This document shows positions 47,101 through 58,441 of a stretch of 64,000 nt of DNA, piece after piece (position 1 is the stretch's first letter; each line of letters starts with the position of its first letter). The stretch lies in NCBI RefSeq assembly GCF_020520425.1, contig NC_079488.1:23128247-23192246 (forward strand), in the 5' to 3' direction. A program made the position numbers and the translations under genes. The notes under the pieces were generated by a model that was not told the DNA's origin, ran no database searches, and saw only the letters and a program-made list of their open reading frames with translations. Source of the DNA: Spinacia oleracea. Lineage: Eukaryota > Streptophyta > Magnoliopsida > Caryophyllales > Amaranthaceae.

Positions 47101-48192
47101 GACGCTGACTACATCCTAAGAGAAATCCACCTCGGGATATGCGGAAACCACATCGGAGGCAGGACATTGGCACATAAAGCCCTTCGGGCCGGATACTGGT
47201 GGCCCACTATGGTTTCCGAGGCAAAGCAGATGGCAAGGAAATGCGAGAAATGCCAAAAGTTCGCACCAGCCATCCATCAACCAGCTCAAACCCTACAATC
47301 AACACTGTATCCCTTACCATTCGCACAGTGGGGGTTAGACATCATTGGTCCCTTCCCCTCAGCTACGAACCAGAAGAAGTGGTTGATTGTAGGAGTCGAC
47401 TATTTTAGCAAATGGATCGAAGTTGAAGCTGTCTCCTCCATCACCGAACCTCAGGTCCGCAAGTTCATATGGCAGAACATCATCACAAGGTTCGGCATAC
47501 CAAGACTGATGGTCTTCGACCACGGGAAACAGTTCAACAACACCCCGTTGCAAAAATGGTGCAAACAGTTCGGCATACACCTAGCTTACTCGGCAGTTTG
47601 CCACCCACAAAGCAACGGGCAAGCCGAAGCTGCTAACAAACTCATCCTCAATGCACTCAAGAAAAGAGTCGAGGATGACAAAAACAAATGGTTAGAAGAG
47701 CTACCCGGAACGCTATGGTCCCTTCGGACCACTGAGAAAGAAGCTACCGGGCAAACACCGTTCCACCTTGTATATGGATCCGAAGCTGTCATCCCTGTGG
47801 AAATCGGAACAGAAAGCCTGAGGATCCAGGCATACAACAGGTATGATGGACTCCAAGGAGAAAGCAACAACCAACTTCTGTCCGAAGCTCTCGATCTACT
47901 GGACGAAGCTCGGAACGATGCAAGGACACTCAACGCAGCCTATTTACAGAGGGTCAACAAGCATTACAACCGAAGAGTCAACGCCAGACCCCTAAAAGTC
48001 GGTGATCTAGTACTCAGAAACGCCGCCTCGGTTCAGAAAGGACGGATCCATGGCAAACTCTCAGCCACTTGGGAAGGACCATACATCATCCATTCCGAAA
48101 AAAGGCCAGGAACGTTTATGCTGAAACAGTTAGATGGAACAATTTTGAAGAACCATTGGAATACCGATGTTCTCAAGAAATATTTTGTATGA
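44111..48192 (+). pseudogene. gag-less gypsy pol with two amber codons
   Basis: A gag start (MSNPRRGSTK) at 44111 is cut within about 20 codons. The pol frame then runs from about 44170 to the TGA at 48190-48192. Domains: protease with VLVDGGSAVN (about 44375); reverse transcriptase with YVDD at 45568-45579; first RNase H (about 46050-46420); a second RNase H starting EVFTDGSS (46462); integrase with the H-H-C-C finger ending CEKCQKF and the core starting WGLDIIGP (47329). Two TAG stops (45514 and 46993) interrupt an otherwise unbroken frame. The first replaces the Gln of GATYQR. Near the second integrase Asp the text is FDHGKQF where DNG is usual. Confidence 0.9.
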
Positions 48193-48576
48193 TCTCTGTC
48201 TGTAAACCAAGTAAGTTGTTTAATGAGAAGAGGAAAGCCATCGGCACCATGTGTTTCATTAAACTTATCTCTATATTTATTGTCCCTTTATATATACATG
48301 CAGCCTCGGATCTGATCAATCCGAGACTAAAAACAGGTTGACTTTGCCCATTCCTTGATAAAATGCAAGAAATGACCAAATCATACACTTCAGGGAATCG
48401 TCCAGAATCCTCGGATTCGCGATACCCAAATAAAACTTGTTCGCAACAAACAGTCGCTCGAATCAAGTTATAAAACTTCGGCTCAGATCCACGGATCGCC
48501 GAAGTCATAACTAAGAGGCAGACTAGCGATCTCTTGCCCAGGTTTCCGAACCACAAGAGATCGGAAGAACAATCCA

Positions 48577-49080
48577 GACCTCTTAGCAGATCGACGGATT
48601 TGAAGAGTCTGGAAATTAAAGAGTCTCTTAGCAGATCTACGGATTTGAAGAACTCGCAATTTTAAAACAAAGAGTCTCTTAGCAGATCTACGGATTTGAA
48701 GAACTCACAATTTTAAGGAGTCTCTTAGCAGATCTACGGATTTGAAGAACTCGCAAAATTTAAGAGTCTCTTAGCAGATCTACGGATTTGAAGAACTCGC
48801 AATTTTAAAAAAAGTCTCTTAGCAGATCTACGGATTTGAAGAACTCGCAATTTTAAGGAGTCTCTTAGCAGATCTACGGATTTGAAGAGCTCGCAAAATT
48901 TAAGAGTCTCTTAGCAGATCTACGGATTTGAAGAACTCGCAAAGTCAAAGAGTCTCTTAGCAGATCTGCGGATTGGAAGAACTCGCAAATTAAAAAGACT
49001 CTTAACAGATCTACGGATTTGAAGAGCTCGCAAAATCAAGGGGTTTTTAGCAAGTCTACAGAAAGAAGAGCTCGAAAAAT
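48577..49080 (+). repeat. 46-bp tandem array, about ten copies
   Basis: The unit is 'agtctcttagcagatctacg', 'gatttgaagaactcgcaa', then 6-12 variable A-rich bases. Central copies are nearly identical; the edges decay (last copies near 49050). It lies between the integrase stop and the end of the antisense gene, so it would sit in the 3' flank of that gene and the downstream part of the sense transcript. Confidence 0.9.
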
Positions 49081-49409
49081 CTACGGATTCAAAGACCTAA
49101 AATTGCGAAAGTACAAAATTGAAAAGAAGCAGCCAAGTAACAAACATTCATTTTTCATTCAATATTTGGGGGAAGTACAAATACATCAAACAAACTCGGT
49201 ACATACCCGAGGATCCTCAAAAATTGAAAACAAAATGAAACAGTTAAAATCGGCAGCCATCAACAGACAATACCGGCCTACCGAAGTACTAAGAAAGCAA
49301 AAAGAAACAGTACAACGCAGCGCCGAGGCAAAAGGGGGAAAGGCAAGCACACATTCGGAAGTCCTCAACTGGAACCGACCGACTCTGAAGAAGACGACTG
49401 CCCGAATCC

Positions 49410-52400
49410 CTAACTCTTGGGAGTCTCAGGAGCAGCCCCTAGGGGAGCATCCTTCGAAGAACCCCCAGCAGTAGTATCACCTTCGGAACTCGCCTTCTGG
49501 GCCCGAGCCTCTGCAAGAGCAGCTTGGCGTTCAGCTTCAGCTTCGTCTCGATCAGCCTGGCACTCCACCAAGTGATCCTGGGCCCGCATCCAGAGAGGAA
49601 CCTTCTCATTCCAAGGGAAATGAGGCATGTGCTTCGCAAACATGCGCCGAGCACCCAGGATGCCATTCCAGTACTGCTCTCTACACTGATCAGCAGTGTA
49701 GAGGTCGACTCGCTCTTGCTCCAACTTCCGAATGGCCGCATCCTTCTCTCGGATCTTCAGCTGGAGAACAGGCACCTTGTCAGCTTGATTCTGAATAATC
49801 TCTCGGTGCTTGACAAACTGCTGAAGCCTCGCCTCCGCTTCCTGGCTCTGCTTAACGGCCGCCTCAAATTTAGACGTCATCTCCTTGAGAAGACTGTCTT
49901 TTTCTTCAAGTTCGCTCGCAAACTTGGCGGCCATTTCTCTCCTCTCCTTGTCGAAGGAAGCTATCTTTTCAGCATCCTCTTCGACCTGGAAAGTGAGCTT
50001 CCCAACTTCGGCCCCGATCTGTTCAGCCGATTCCCTAGCCTCACGACTGTACTGAAGGTACAGTTGCTTGACCTCCACCAGCTCGGTGAAGAGCTGCCCA
50101 GCCTTCTGGTCCAAAATAGGGATATCACGAGCATAAGCCTCCTGATATCTCCTCAGTTGTCTCTCCTCAACCGAGCTACACTCGGAAGCGAACGAGGACC
50201 AGAAAACAGCCTGGGAGAGAAGGAAGGATGAGGAAAAGTAGAAGAAAAAAAAAAAAAAACATAAAACAAAAACGGAACTCAAAAAGAGAAAATCCAACAC
50301 TTACCTCATTCAGATAGTATTGGGCCATCATAGCTGGGTTCCTCTCTTCAGCTCCAGGAACCCTCCACTGCGGGTTGGCCCGAAGAAGATTCTCCCGAGC
50401 AGCTTCGGGACCCACCAAAGATCCCACATGAGCCATGGGGTTCTCCCCCAAAACCGGAGCCCTAGCATAGCGAGCCATCGCCTCCCTCACCTCCTCGGGG
50501 ATCCGTTTCAGCGGAACATCCGAGCAAGGGTCAGCGCGGATCAGCCTATCCAAGGACGAGGTCGAAGTAGAGCCCAAGGTCGAGTGGCGCCTCTTCCTCG
50601 TCAGACCCTGTTCGGGCTGCTCCTCCTCAGCAGAAGGGACCTCCTTCTCAGCTTCGGGAACCTCAATGTGAGCTTCGGCGAGGTCCACCATCTCCTTATC
50701 TGGACTTTTCTCTCTTTCGAGAGAAACATCAGCAGATTCCTCCTTCTGCTCGACCACAATAGGGGCATCCGAGCCAGGAACAAGGTCGACTTCAATCGCC
50801 TCCATCACCTTGGTGATATCCTGGACCTCGATCCCTAAAGCAGTAGACGGCTTCAGCGGAGAGGGGATGGTATCTTCCTCAGCCAACGGTTGATCTACGG
50901 GCGGCGGTTCCGCAACCACCACACTCTTCAACTTCTGCCCTGGCAAGGGCATGAAGTGAAGGAGATTCTTGGGAGGAGGCATGTCTTCCGAAACCGTTTC
51001 CTACAAAACAGGCGTTCAGAGATCAGCTTCAAGGAAAAAGAAGAAGGGAAAAACGGACTACAAAAAACTCCAAGTCAGAGCAAATACCTTCTCCGAGGAC
51101 TGAGAAGCCTTCGCTTTCTTCGGATGCGCGGAAGGCCTCAAAAGAGTGCTACCCTTCCTTTTGCGTTGATCCTAAAAAAGGGAGACCAGGGGTCAATAAA
51201 TGTAAAAGAAGACAAAGGAAGAAATAAAGAAAAAACCGTGAAGTACCCGGTTCCTAGAGAAAGAGATATCTATCCGAGCCGGAGATGAAACCGAAGGAAC
51301 GGCACGCGGCACAGCGTCAGTCCCAGGACCCTAAAAAGATGGTCCAGGACCAAGACGTTAGCCGACGGCCAACCAGAAAGAAAGACAAACAAAAGACTTC
51401 GGGATATAGAAACACTCACCGGATCTGAGGTTGTCCTCAAATCAGGAAGCACGACCTTCACTGGAACAGCTTCGGGAGAGGAGGCAGAATCCCACGGATC
51501 AGCTCGAACTTCAGATATCCGAGCGACACCCGAAGGAGACAGCACGTAATCCTTCAAGCGAGGATTACGAGGATTCTCTTTCCCGAACTTGTAATCAGGA
51601 GCCGAGTCGTGAATAGTCTTCAGATCCAAGGAGATGCCCAAAACCACAGGATCAATGCAGCTAAAGCCGTACTCTGCAGAAGCAAAGCACAAAACAAAGT
51701 CAATAAAACGAAACAAAAAGGAGGAGGACAAGCTTACTAAAGCACGGTCCCAGCCGAAAGACACCTACCCCTGTCAAAAATCCTGCTGAGACCGGCAACA
51801 GCAAGAATGTCCTCCCGCAAGATATAGTTGAGGTTCGGGAGCCAGCTAGACGGCAGTTTGTAGTTGTCCTCCCGAGCCAAAAACCACTGGAGGAGATCCA
51901 CGTAGTGGTGATGGTTCCGATCCGGAGCAGCCACGCTTCGCATATCAGGATCAGGAGTCACAAACCACTTCGGAGGACGATAAAAATTGGGATGCTTCGG
52001 ATCTGTCGGCACACGAACGAACAACCACTCCGTCTTCCAATTATGGTCAGAGCTGAGGTAAGGGTAGGCCGTAATGTAGTTCGGCTCCCCCTTTCTTCGG
52101 GACTTTTTGTTGATGATGGTCCACCAACCATACCCATCCCCCTTGGAAGCGTGATTGAAAGACAGATCGTGGAGATCCCGAAACACGGCGACAAAACAGG
52201 GAAAGTTAACAAAATCGCACACCCATCTAAATCCGATGATGTGCCTCATAGATTTGGGGGTAAGTTGGGCCAAACTGATGTTGTACGACACCAGGAGCTC
52301 GGAAATGAATGGATCCAAGGGAAAGCGGAGACCGTTCTCCAAGTGATGAGTATACACAGAGATGAACCCCCTCGGCGGATGAGTCACCCGAGGACGCTCC

Positions 52401-52843
52401 TGATCGGGAAGCTCGCACCAGTACCCCAAGGCGTGCTGGATTCCGTATAACTCCTCGGCCCTCCGATGGTAGTTCCCCAGCTTCGCCTCCACCAACCAAT
52501 CACCACTGACCGATTTCTCCAACGGACCATCGATCTTAGTGGTCTCATGCAAGATCGAGGCATACTTGCCCTGCGGATCAGCTTCAGTCCAATGAACTGG
52601 AAACTCGGGGTAAGGACGGCGCACACCCGAAGAACCAGCTTTCTTACCAGAAGTTGCGCGTTCAGACACGCTAGACCCGCCAACAACATCATCTTTGGAA
52701 GCATCCCAACCAGTCGAACGCCTCTCCACCGGCCTCTCCGAAGGCCGACCCCTCGAAGATTTCTGTAACCTTCCCGAAGGCACATTCTCCCTCTCACTAG
52801 AGGAGCCAACGACGAACTTGCTTTTGCCCCTATTCTTTGCCAT
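49410..52843 (-). CDS. Intact six-exon antisense gene of the Tat element
   Basis: Exons on the minus strand are 51769-52843, 51420-51673, 51247-51330, 51088-51171, 50305-51000 and 49410-50210. The five introns are 75-95 nt, all GT-AG, and every phase fits, giving 997 residues without a stop. The N-terminus is basic and Ser-rich (MAKNRGKSKF). Residues about 150-300 ('THPPRGFISVYTHHLENGL', 'RHIIGFRWVCDF') match the plant domain labelled putative gypsy-type transposon (PF04195, Transposase_28). Exon 4 carries basic nuclear-signal-like runs (QRKRKG, PKKAKA). Exon 6 is a long coiled coil with few glycines. Antisense frames here are known in Tat elements; their function is unclear. Confidence 0.85.
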
Positions 52844-53097
52844 GGTCGCGAATTCTCGGTCTAAGGTTTAGATTGAGGAGTAGAAGGAAGAACGAAGAAG
52901 TAAGGAGAATTCAGAAACAAATTACCTTTTTCCGAAGCGGAATTCGCCGATAAAACGAACAACACAAGTTCCCGAAGTCTAAAGCTGGCCGAATTTCGTA
53001 GATCTGAAGAAACTCGAAAACCACGATCGCCGAGAAAAGAGAAGAAGTTTTCTTAAAAGAGAGAGAAAGTAAAGTTTGAAGGAAGTTTAGCGCCTGG

Positions 53098-53105
53098 TAT
53101 TTATA
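53098..53105 (-). promoter_or_regulatory. TATA box of the antisense gene
   Basis: On the minus strand the text is CTTTTCTATAAATACCAGG, with TATAAATA at 53105-53098. It lies 255 bp upstream of the antisense ATG, leaving a plausible 5' leader of about 220 bp. It is outside the LTR, so the gene would have its own promoter. Confidence 0.6.
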
Positions 53106-53283
53106 GAAAAGGGAAGCGTATCAACTTCCTTTCGACCCACGATCTCCACGACACAATACAACTCCCAACACTTGTCATCAATGCAAATCATCCCTTTTCA
53201 AAAAAAGAGAGGGAACTTTTGGTCTTCTGACAACTGGAAACCCACCCATTTAATTCTAAATGGACCGGGTCTGGGGGGCATGT

Positions 53284-53709
53284 TGTTTGGGCTCCCAATT
53301 GATTCTCAATTGGGCCACTAAGTCCAAAGCCCAATGGCTCTAAACAAACAGCATCAAACCTACCAATGGCTAGTCAGCCATCCATCAAGGCCCAAGGCCC
53401 AAAAGCAATAAATGACCTATGGGCATTTATTATGCAAACACTATAAATAGGCCGCCAAGGCTCACACCTCAAGGTACGTCCAATTTATTGCCTTAAGACT
53501 ACTCTTCTAGAGAACTTCTCTCTAGAATCCGAGCATCGTTCTTACTTAGGCATCGGAGGGGCTTTCCTCGGAAACACCCCCGAGGCTAGTAACTTTGCTC
53601 TTGTGCAGGTGAATTCGGACTCCACTCATTCAAGCAAGCAAGATCTTCAACACATACGAAAGGGCCTTCATTCGAAGCCCATTGTTTCCATCTTTACAAC
53701 ACCGGAACA
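53284..53709 (+). repeat. 3' LTR of the Tat element
   Basis: It is identical to the 5' LTR at 424 of 426 positions by eye. It is preceded by a purine-rich run (gaccgggtctggggggca) that would act as the polypurine tract. Confidence 0.92.
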
Positions 53710-53901
53710 ACTTGTAATCTTCATCTTCCGAGGTTGTACTTGTACCTCTTGTTCTCGAACCCCTTTGCACATAAGACGTAGCTGGGAAAAAAACTAGGTA
53801 ATTGTTGGATAATATTGCTTCTTCATACACGTGTTTCATTGTCTTATTACTAGTATTTTATGCACGCGATGCGTGCGTGAATTTTAGAAATTTTATTGTG
53901 C

Positions 53902-53935
53902 CTAGTATTTCATGCACGTGATGCGTGCGAAATTT
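53902..53935 (-). repeat. Second Helitron 3' terminus, 52 bp inside the first
   Basis: On the minus strand a GCACGC-atc-(A/G)CGTGC hairpin and 'atgaaatactag' repeat the outer terminus ('cataaaatactag'). Two stop signals in tandem could reflect read-through capture of a neighbouring end or a nested insertion. Confidence 0.65.
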
Positions 53936-54239
53936 TACAATACTGTGGGATTAAATTTAAACGTTAATGTTTACAATCATTTGTTCCAATTTTTCTCTTT
54001 TAAATATTCTTTTAAAAAAATCAGTAATAAACTCGAAAATTAAAAACCACGTGCTGCATGAAGTATATTGGAGAGTGAATAATGTAATTTATTCACTAAT
54101 TATTTTTTTCTTATTAAAATTCTATTTTTAGTTTTTTATTTATTTTTATTTAGATTAAAACATCTCTATTAGCCAACCACACGCAGGCCGCAGCCCAAAG
54201 ATATAATCCGGCCCATTCTCTTTCGTTTGATTTCGTTTA

Positions 54240-54355
54240 GAACAAATTGAAAGATATAATCCAGCCCAAATTGAAATAGGTTTAGAACAAATTGAAAGAT
54301 AATCCGGCCCATTCTCTTCTAAACCTATTCTTCTAAACCTATTTCAATTTGTTCT
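54240..54355. repeat. Imperfect inverted repeat in the Helitron
   Basis: 'gaaataggtttagaacaaattgaaag' recurs twice directly (partly) and is matched in reverse by 'cctatttcaatttgttctatcc'. It lies just upstream of the exon-like piece at 54460. Confidence 0.6.
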
Positions 54356-54459
54356 ATCCGCCGCTCTCCTCTCTCTCCTAACCCTATTTGGTTTTGTTTC
54401 TGATCTCTCTCCTTTCTCTCTCCTAATTTGACGCTTTCCTTCATTTATCTCCTAAAAAA

Positions 54460-54542
54460 ATGGCTTCAGATAGGGGAAAACCTTCAAAATAATGAATGCC
54501 ATTGAAGATCTTACGCATAACGCTCTCGCCTATTTTACACAG
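54460..54542 (+). pseudogene. Captured 5'-exon-like piece
   Basis: An ATG at 54460 opens MASDRGKPSK then stops. A second ATG at 54493 reads MNAIEDLTHNALAYFTQ up to a good splice donor (CAG|GTATGT at 54542). The upstream CT-rich leader and downstream intron-like T-rich text fit the first exon of a captured host gene with a frame error. Family not recognised. Confidence 0.4.
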
Positions 54543-56834
54543 GTATGTTCCCCTTATCTTCGTCTATTTTTAGGAATATTTGGAATTGATTTAGAATTTT
54601 AGGGTTTTATCAATTCATGTTTTTGGGTTTATAATTTGGATTTTATTCATGCGGCCGGAATAACGATTTGTTGCTTAATTTTTGTTGTATTTCGTTTTCT
54701 TTATTATTGGTTAACAATTTTTTTTTTTTTTTATTTGCATGTGGCCGGTCTCCCTCCATGAGTGAGTTGGAGAGAGAGATGCAGGAGCTGTGAGCGAGAT
54801 GACGGCGAGGCGGTGTTGAGGCGCGCGAGGCGGTGGTCGAGGCGCTGTCCGAGGCGATAGGTATTTTTCTACATTATTATTATTTTCGTTAATAGATCAG
54901 TTTGATTTGTGTATGTGTCTGATAGATTTGATTTGTGTATGTCCCTGATGTGAGTTTTCAAGCTAATAATTCGAGTTCGAAATTCAGGGTTTTTCTACAT
55001 GATTTTTTTTCTTTATTTTCATTTTTTGCTGATGTGGATGCTGAGAATTTTGGTTATTTTTTCACGTTTATTTGACCATTTTAGTTTTTTTAAGATCTAA
55101 AATTAAATAAATTTTGGTTTTTTGGCCTAACCTACTTTTTTTGGGTCTGTGTATTTGTGTAGTATGATTGGGAAACCAATTTATGATTTGATTTTGTTTT
55201 TTTAGTGCAATTTACTCTTGGTTGATGGAATTTTGTTATTTTTATTTTTAGTGCAATTTCAAACATGTTTTTTTCTACATGATTAAAAATAAGTCATTTC
55301 AATGGAAGTGGCATGATTTTTATAATTCTTTGGAAATAACATGATATAATCTTTCACTCTATCTCTTGATTTTGATTGTGGAATTGTTGAATTTAATGGA
55401 AAATAGTGTTTTCTATGGTAATTTTCTCAAATTTTGGGAATCATTTCAAGTGAATTGAATTGTTTTTTAAACAGTTTAACTTGGGGTTTTTTTGGATTTA
55501 GCAAAAGAGTGCATTTTTCTTGCTATTTTGTTTGATTTCCTGCTGATTTTGTGCAAATAGAAAATGATTCTTTGTTTCCTGCATGCTATTCTGTTTGATT
55601 TCTTTAGTTCGTGTTTTTGCTCGTGGAGTTGTTGAATTTCACTGTAAAACGTCTTTTATGTTGTTATTGTGATTTTGTTGTCTATTATGTTATGTTGAAA
55701 TTGGTTTTTGGTCGAAATGTCCTCAATTTTTGGAATTGAATGTTGGGATTTCAACATTATAGTGAAAATCAGTGTTAGTGATTGTATGGGATTTTACTGT
55801 TCTCTGTGTTTAGTAATGTGTTTCTTTGTGATGATTTATTGACTCGTGCTTTAGTTTTTTACATGAACCAGTTTAAATTGGTTTGGGTTGTTGGTAGAAA
55901 TGTTTTAGAACCTAATAAAATCTGAAATAAAAACCAAATAAATAACAACTTGTGCAGACTAAAAGCATGAACATCAATCATTAATATTTAATTAAAATCA
56001 GTAAAATCATGCAAATTACTATTTTGTTTAAGAGATTGGTGCAATTGGCGAACTTAACACCCAAATGAAAATCGAACTTGAAACTGTAACTCTAATCTGT
56101 AAAAAACAAAAGAATATTTCAGATTTCTCGATTGATGTAGATTTAAATTTTTTCATGCTTTTAATCAATAAAATCTGAAGTAATTACTTATAATCAAGTA
56201 AAAGCTAATCAAGCAATTTACATTTGCTGGTGAATGATATTTTGTTTTTAATGGGGGCATGCGATTTACATTACTCATGCCTTTTATGCTCACCAATGTA
56301 TACTCACCAAATTATTAGCGACAAACAATGAAATTATAATTATCACCAAATTATCATCAATAATAATCAGCAAATTATATCACCAATGTAAATTATTCGC
56401 TTTTAATCAACGATAATTACTTTTATTTAATTTAAAAACTAATCCAGTAATCTGAAATAATGTTGAAAAGTAATTATTCAGCAAATACTTTTTAATGGAC
56501 TGATTTTTTTCAAGTAATTAAAGAAATTAAAATCAAATAAGAGACAATTTAATTAATTAAATTAGGAGTCGATTTATCAGCGTGAATTCAAATCTGAAAT
56601 AATTAATTAAATTAGGTTAAAAGGATGGCTATTACTATTATTTTCGTTTGATTGGCACATACCGTATGTTGTTCGTTATTTGATCTCGTTATGAACTTTT
56701 AACTCAACTTAAAATCTGCATAAAAACCAATTCAAGTCGATTATTTTCTGATTCATAATTGTAATGACACAAATAACACAAATGTAAACAGAAATTCGTA
56801 ATTCTCTCAAACATGATTTTAACATAAAAAAATA

Positions 56835-57105
56835 CTACCTCCGTTCCTAAATGATCTTTACGGTTACTATTTGCACGGTAATTAAGGAATTTTGGTGAAC
56901 ATGTGATGGTGGGGTAACAAATGGAAAATGAGTGGCTATAAATTGTCCAACAATGTGAGTGGGTGGAAACTAATATTAAAGTATTGTGAGTGGGTAAGTT
57001 ATGGTGGGCCAAATAAGAGTAAAAATGGAATAAAGTAGAAGTGTAAAGAACTTTCAGGAACGGACTAAAACGGAAAGCGTAAAGAACTCTTAGGAACGGA
57101 GGTAG
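56835..57105. mobile_element. Stowaway-like MITE inside the Helitron
   Basis: Left CTACCTCCGTTCCTAAATGA and right, reversed, CTACCTCCGTTCCTAAGAGT pair, continuing as 'tctttac'. TA flanks both ends (56833-56834 and 57106-57107). Length is 271 bp, non-coding. Confidence 0.82.
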
Positions 57106-57190
57106 TATATGAGATGATTTAATTAAAAGCATAAATTAAAATTTGAAATAAATTATAATTTAAATTAATAGAAGCATGAAAGTTACATAC

Positions 57191-57437
57191 CTTGTATTTT
57201 GAAATCTGCAATTAGAGTTTAAAAAAATATAAGAGATATTAAAAGCATTAATTAAAATGTGAAATAGTTAATTGGAACTCATAAAAGAAACTTACATACC
57301 TTGTGTTTTCAAATATGCAAAATAAATTAACGAAATTATATAAGTTAGACCGATTTAATTCTAATGACAGAAATATTATAAACAGAAATATTATAAACAG
57401 AAATATAAGAGATTCATTATTCTCTCAAAAACCCTAT

Positions 57438-57470
<33 letters not shown>

Positions 57471-57729
57471 TGAGATTATTTAATTAAAACTGTTAATTAA
57501 AATTTGAAATAATTAATTTAAATTCATAAAAGCGTGAAAGTTACATACCTTGTATTTTGAAATCTGCAATATTAAACAAACATGAATTAAAATGTGTATT
57601 ATTTTCTATAAAACATGCTTTTAACATAAAAAAATATAAGAGATTGTTTCATTCAAAGCATGAATTAAAATGTGAAATAGTTAATTGAAATTCATTAAAG
57701 CATGAAAATCATACCTTGTATTTTCAAAT
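57191..57729 (-). repeat. Four repeated 15-nt exon-like modules
   Basis: On the minus strand, TGCAG | 15 nt | GTATG occurs at 57715-57729, 57549-57563 and 57191-57205, and with a lost acceptor (TGCAT) at 57300-57314. The 15-mer is ATTTCAAAATACAAG or a one- to two-base variant. Surrounding 'aattcataaaagc(a/g)tgaaagttacatac' text is also repeated, so the whole intron-exon unit was duplicated. A poly-A run (57448-57470) interrupts one unit. Confidence 0.6.
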
Positions 57730-57965
57730 CTGCAACATAAATTAAAGAAATTATATAAGTTAGACCGATTTAATTCACGAATCATTATTAATTAAAAATT
57801 GTTTAATTTCTGTTATGCATACTATAATTCCATGTATTTTATGCATATTACAATTTTAGTGGCCTTATCCTTGTTGGTTATGCATTAATATTCACGAATC
57901 TATATTAAAAGTGTTATTTTTTTTTTTTTTTTTCTTGCAAGGATTCGTGAGAAAAGTATACTTAC

Positions 57966-58042
57966 TTGTATAGGAGCAACTTCAAGAACGATGATATGGT
58001 TCTTCTGAGAATCAACCTTTGCAAATGATTCTTCTTCTTCTT
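57966..58042 (-). pseudogene. Captured exon-like piece on the minus strand
   Basis: The minus frame reads EEESFAK then VDSQKNHIIVLEVAPIQ and ends at a GTAAGT donor. It precedes the 15-nt modules in the same direction, so together they may be consecutive exons of one captured gene. The family was not recognised, and one module (57715-57729) would put a TGA in this frame. Confidence 0.4.
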
Positions 58043-58441
58043 CTGAGAACTAAAGAACGTTGTTTTTCGGTTCTTGTTTTTTGGTTTTTTTTTCTTTGCA
58101 GATTTTGGAGATTTTTTTGGACTGTTTTTTCATTTTACTTTGTAAATTTGTTTTAATTTGGCAATTAGAATAAGCTGTAATAATTTGTAATAATTTTTTT
58201 CCTAATGTTTATTTTATTTCCTGATTTAAGTAATCAATCAACCTTAATTTAAGGAGTGCATTCAATTGTTCAACCTATGGGCCGTAATACACGTTTTTGG
58301 GCGTTTTATTAAGCCAGGGAAATGAGGTTGGTGAGGTAGATCAAAAAGTAAAACCGGGGAGGGTATTTCTGTAAATTTAATGGTGGACACCAAAAGTTAA
58401 TTTACAAAAACGCCCTCAGCTCTTCCCTTATAGAATAGAGA

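Larger units (their letters stand above)
43659..53709 (+). mobile_element. Young Ty3/gypsy (Tat-type) retrotransposon with antisense gene
   Basis: Two 426-bp LTRs (TGTTTGGGCTCCC...CCGGAACA) differ at only two positions (ggg/ggc near 43746 of the 5' copy, and gggaatt/gggcatt). ACTTG is duplicated at 43654-43658 and 53710-53714. Order inside: primer site, a scrap of gag, protease, reverse transcriptase, RNase H, a second RNase H, integrase, a 46-bp tandem array, and an antisense spliced gene. The dual RNase H and the antisense frame before the 3' LTR are features of the Tat lineage. Gag is missing, so it cannot move without help from a relative. Confidence 0.93.
53850..58441 (-). mobile_element. 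4.6-kb non-autonomous Helitron
   Basis: On the minus strand it starts TCTCTATTCTATAAGGG after A (58442 side). It ends with a GCACGC-atc-GCGTGC hairpin, an A/T-rich spacer and CTAG before T (53850-53853). A|T insertion, 5' TC, 3' hairpin and CTAG are the Helitron signature. No Rep/helicase frame is present. Inside are a 5'-exon-like piece (54460-54542), GC-rich exon-like text (54757-54845), a MITE (56835-57105), repeated exon-like modules (57191-57729) and another exon-like piece (57966-58042), which suggests captured gene parts. A second Helitron-type terminus lies at 53902. Confidence 0.78.

Noticed and set aside
49524..50838. Plus-strand frames of 172-235 residues
   Set aside because: They are shadows of the antisense gene exons 5 and 6, and have no domain of their own.
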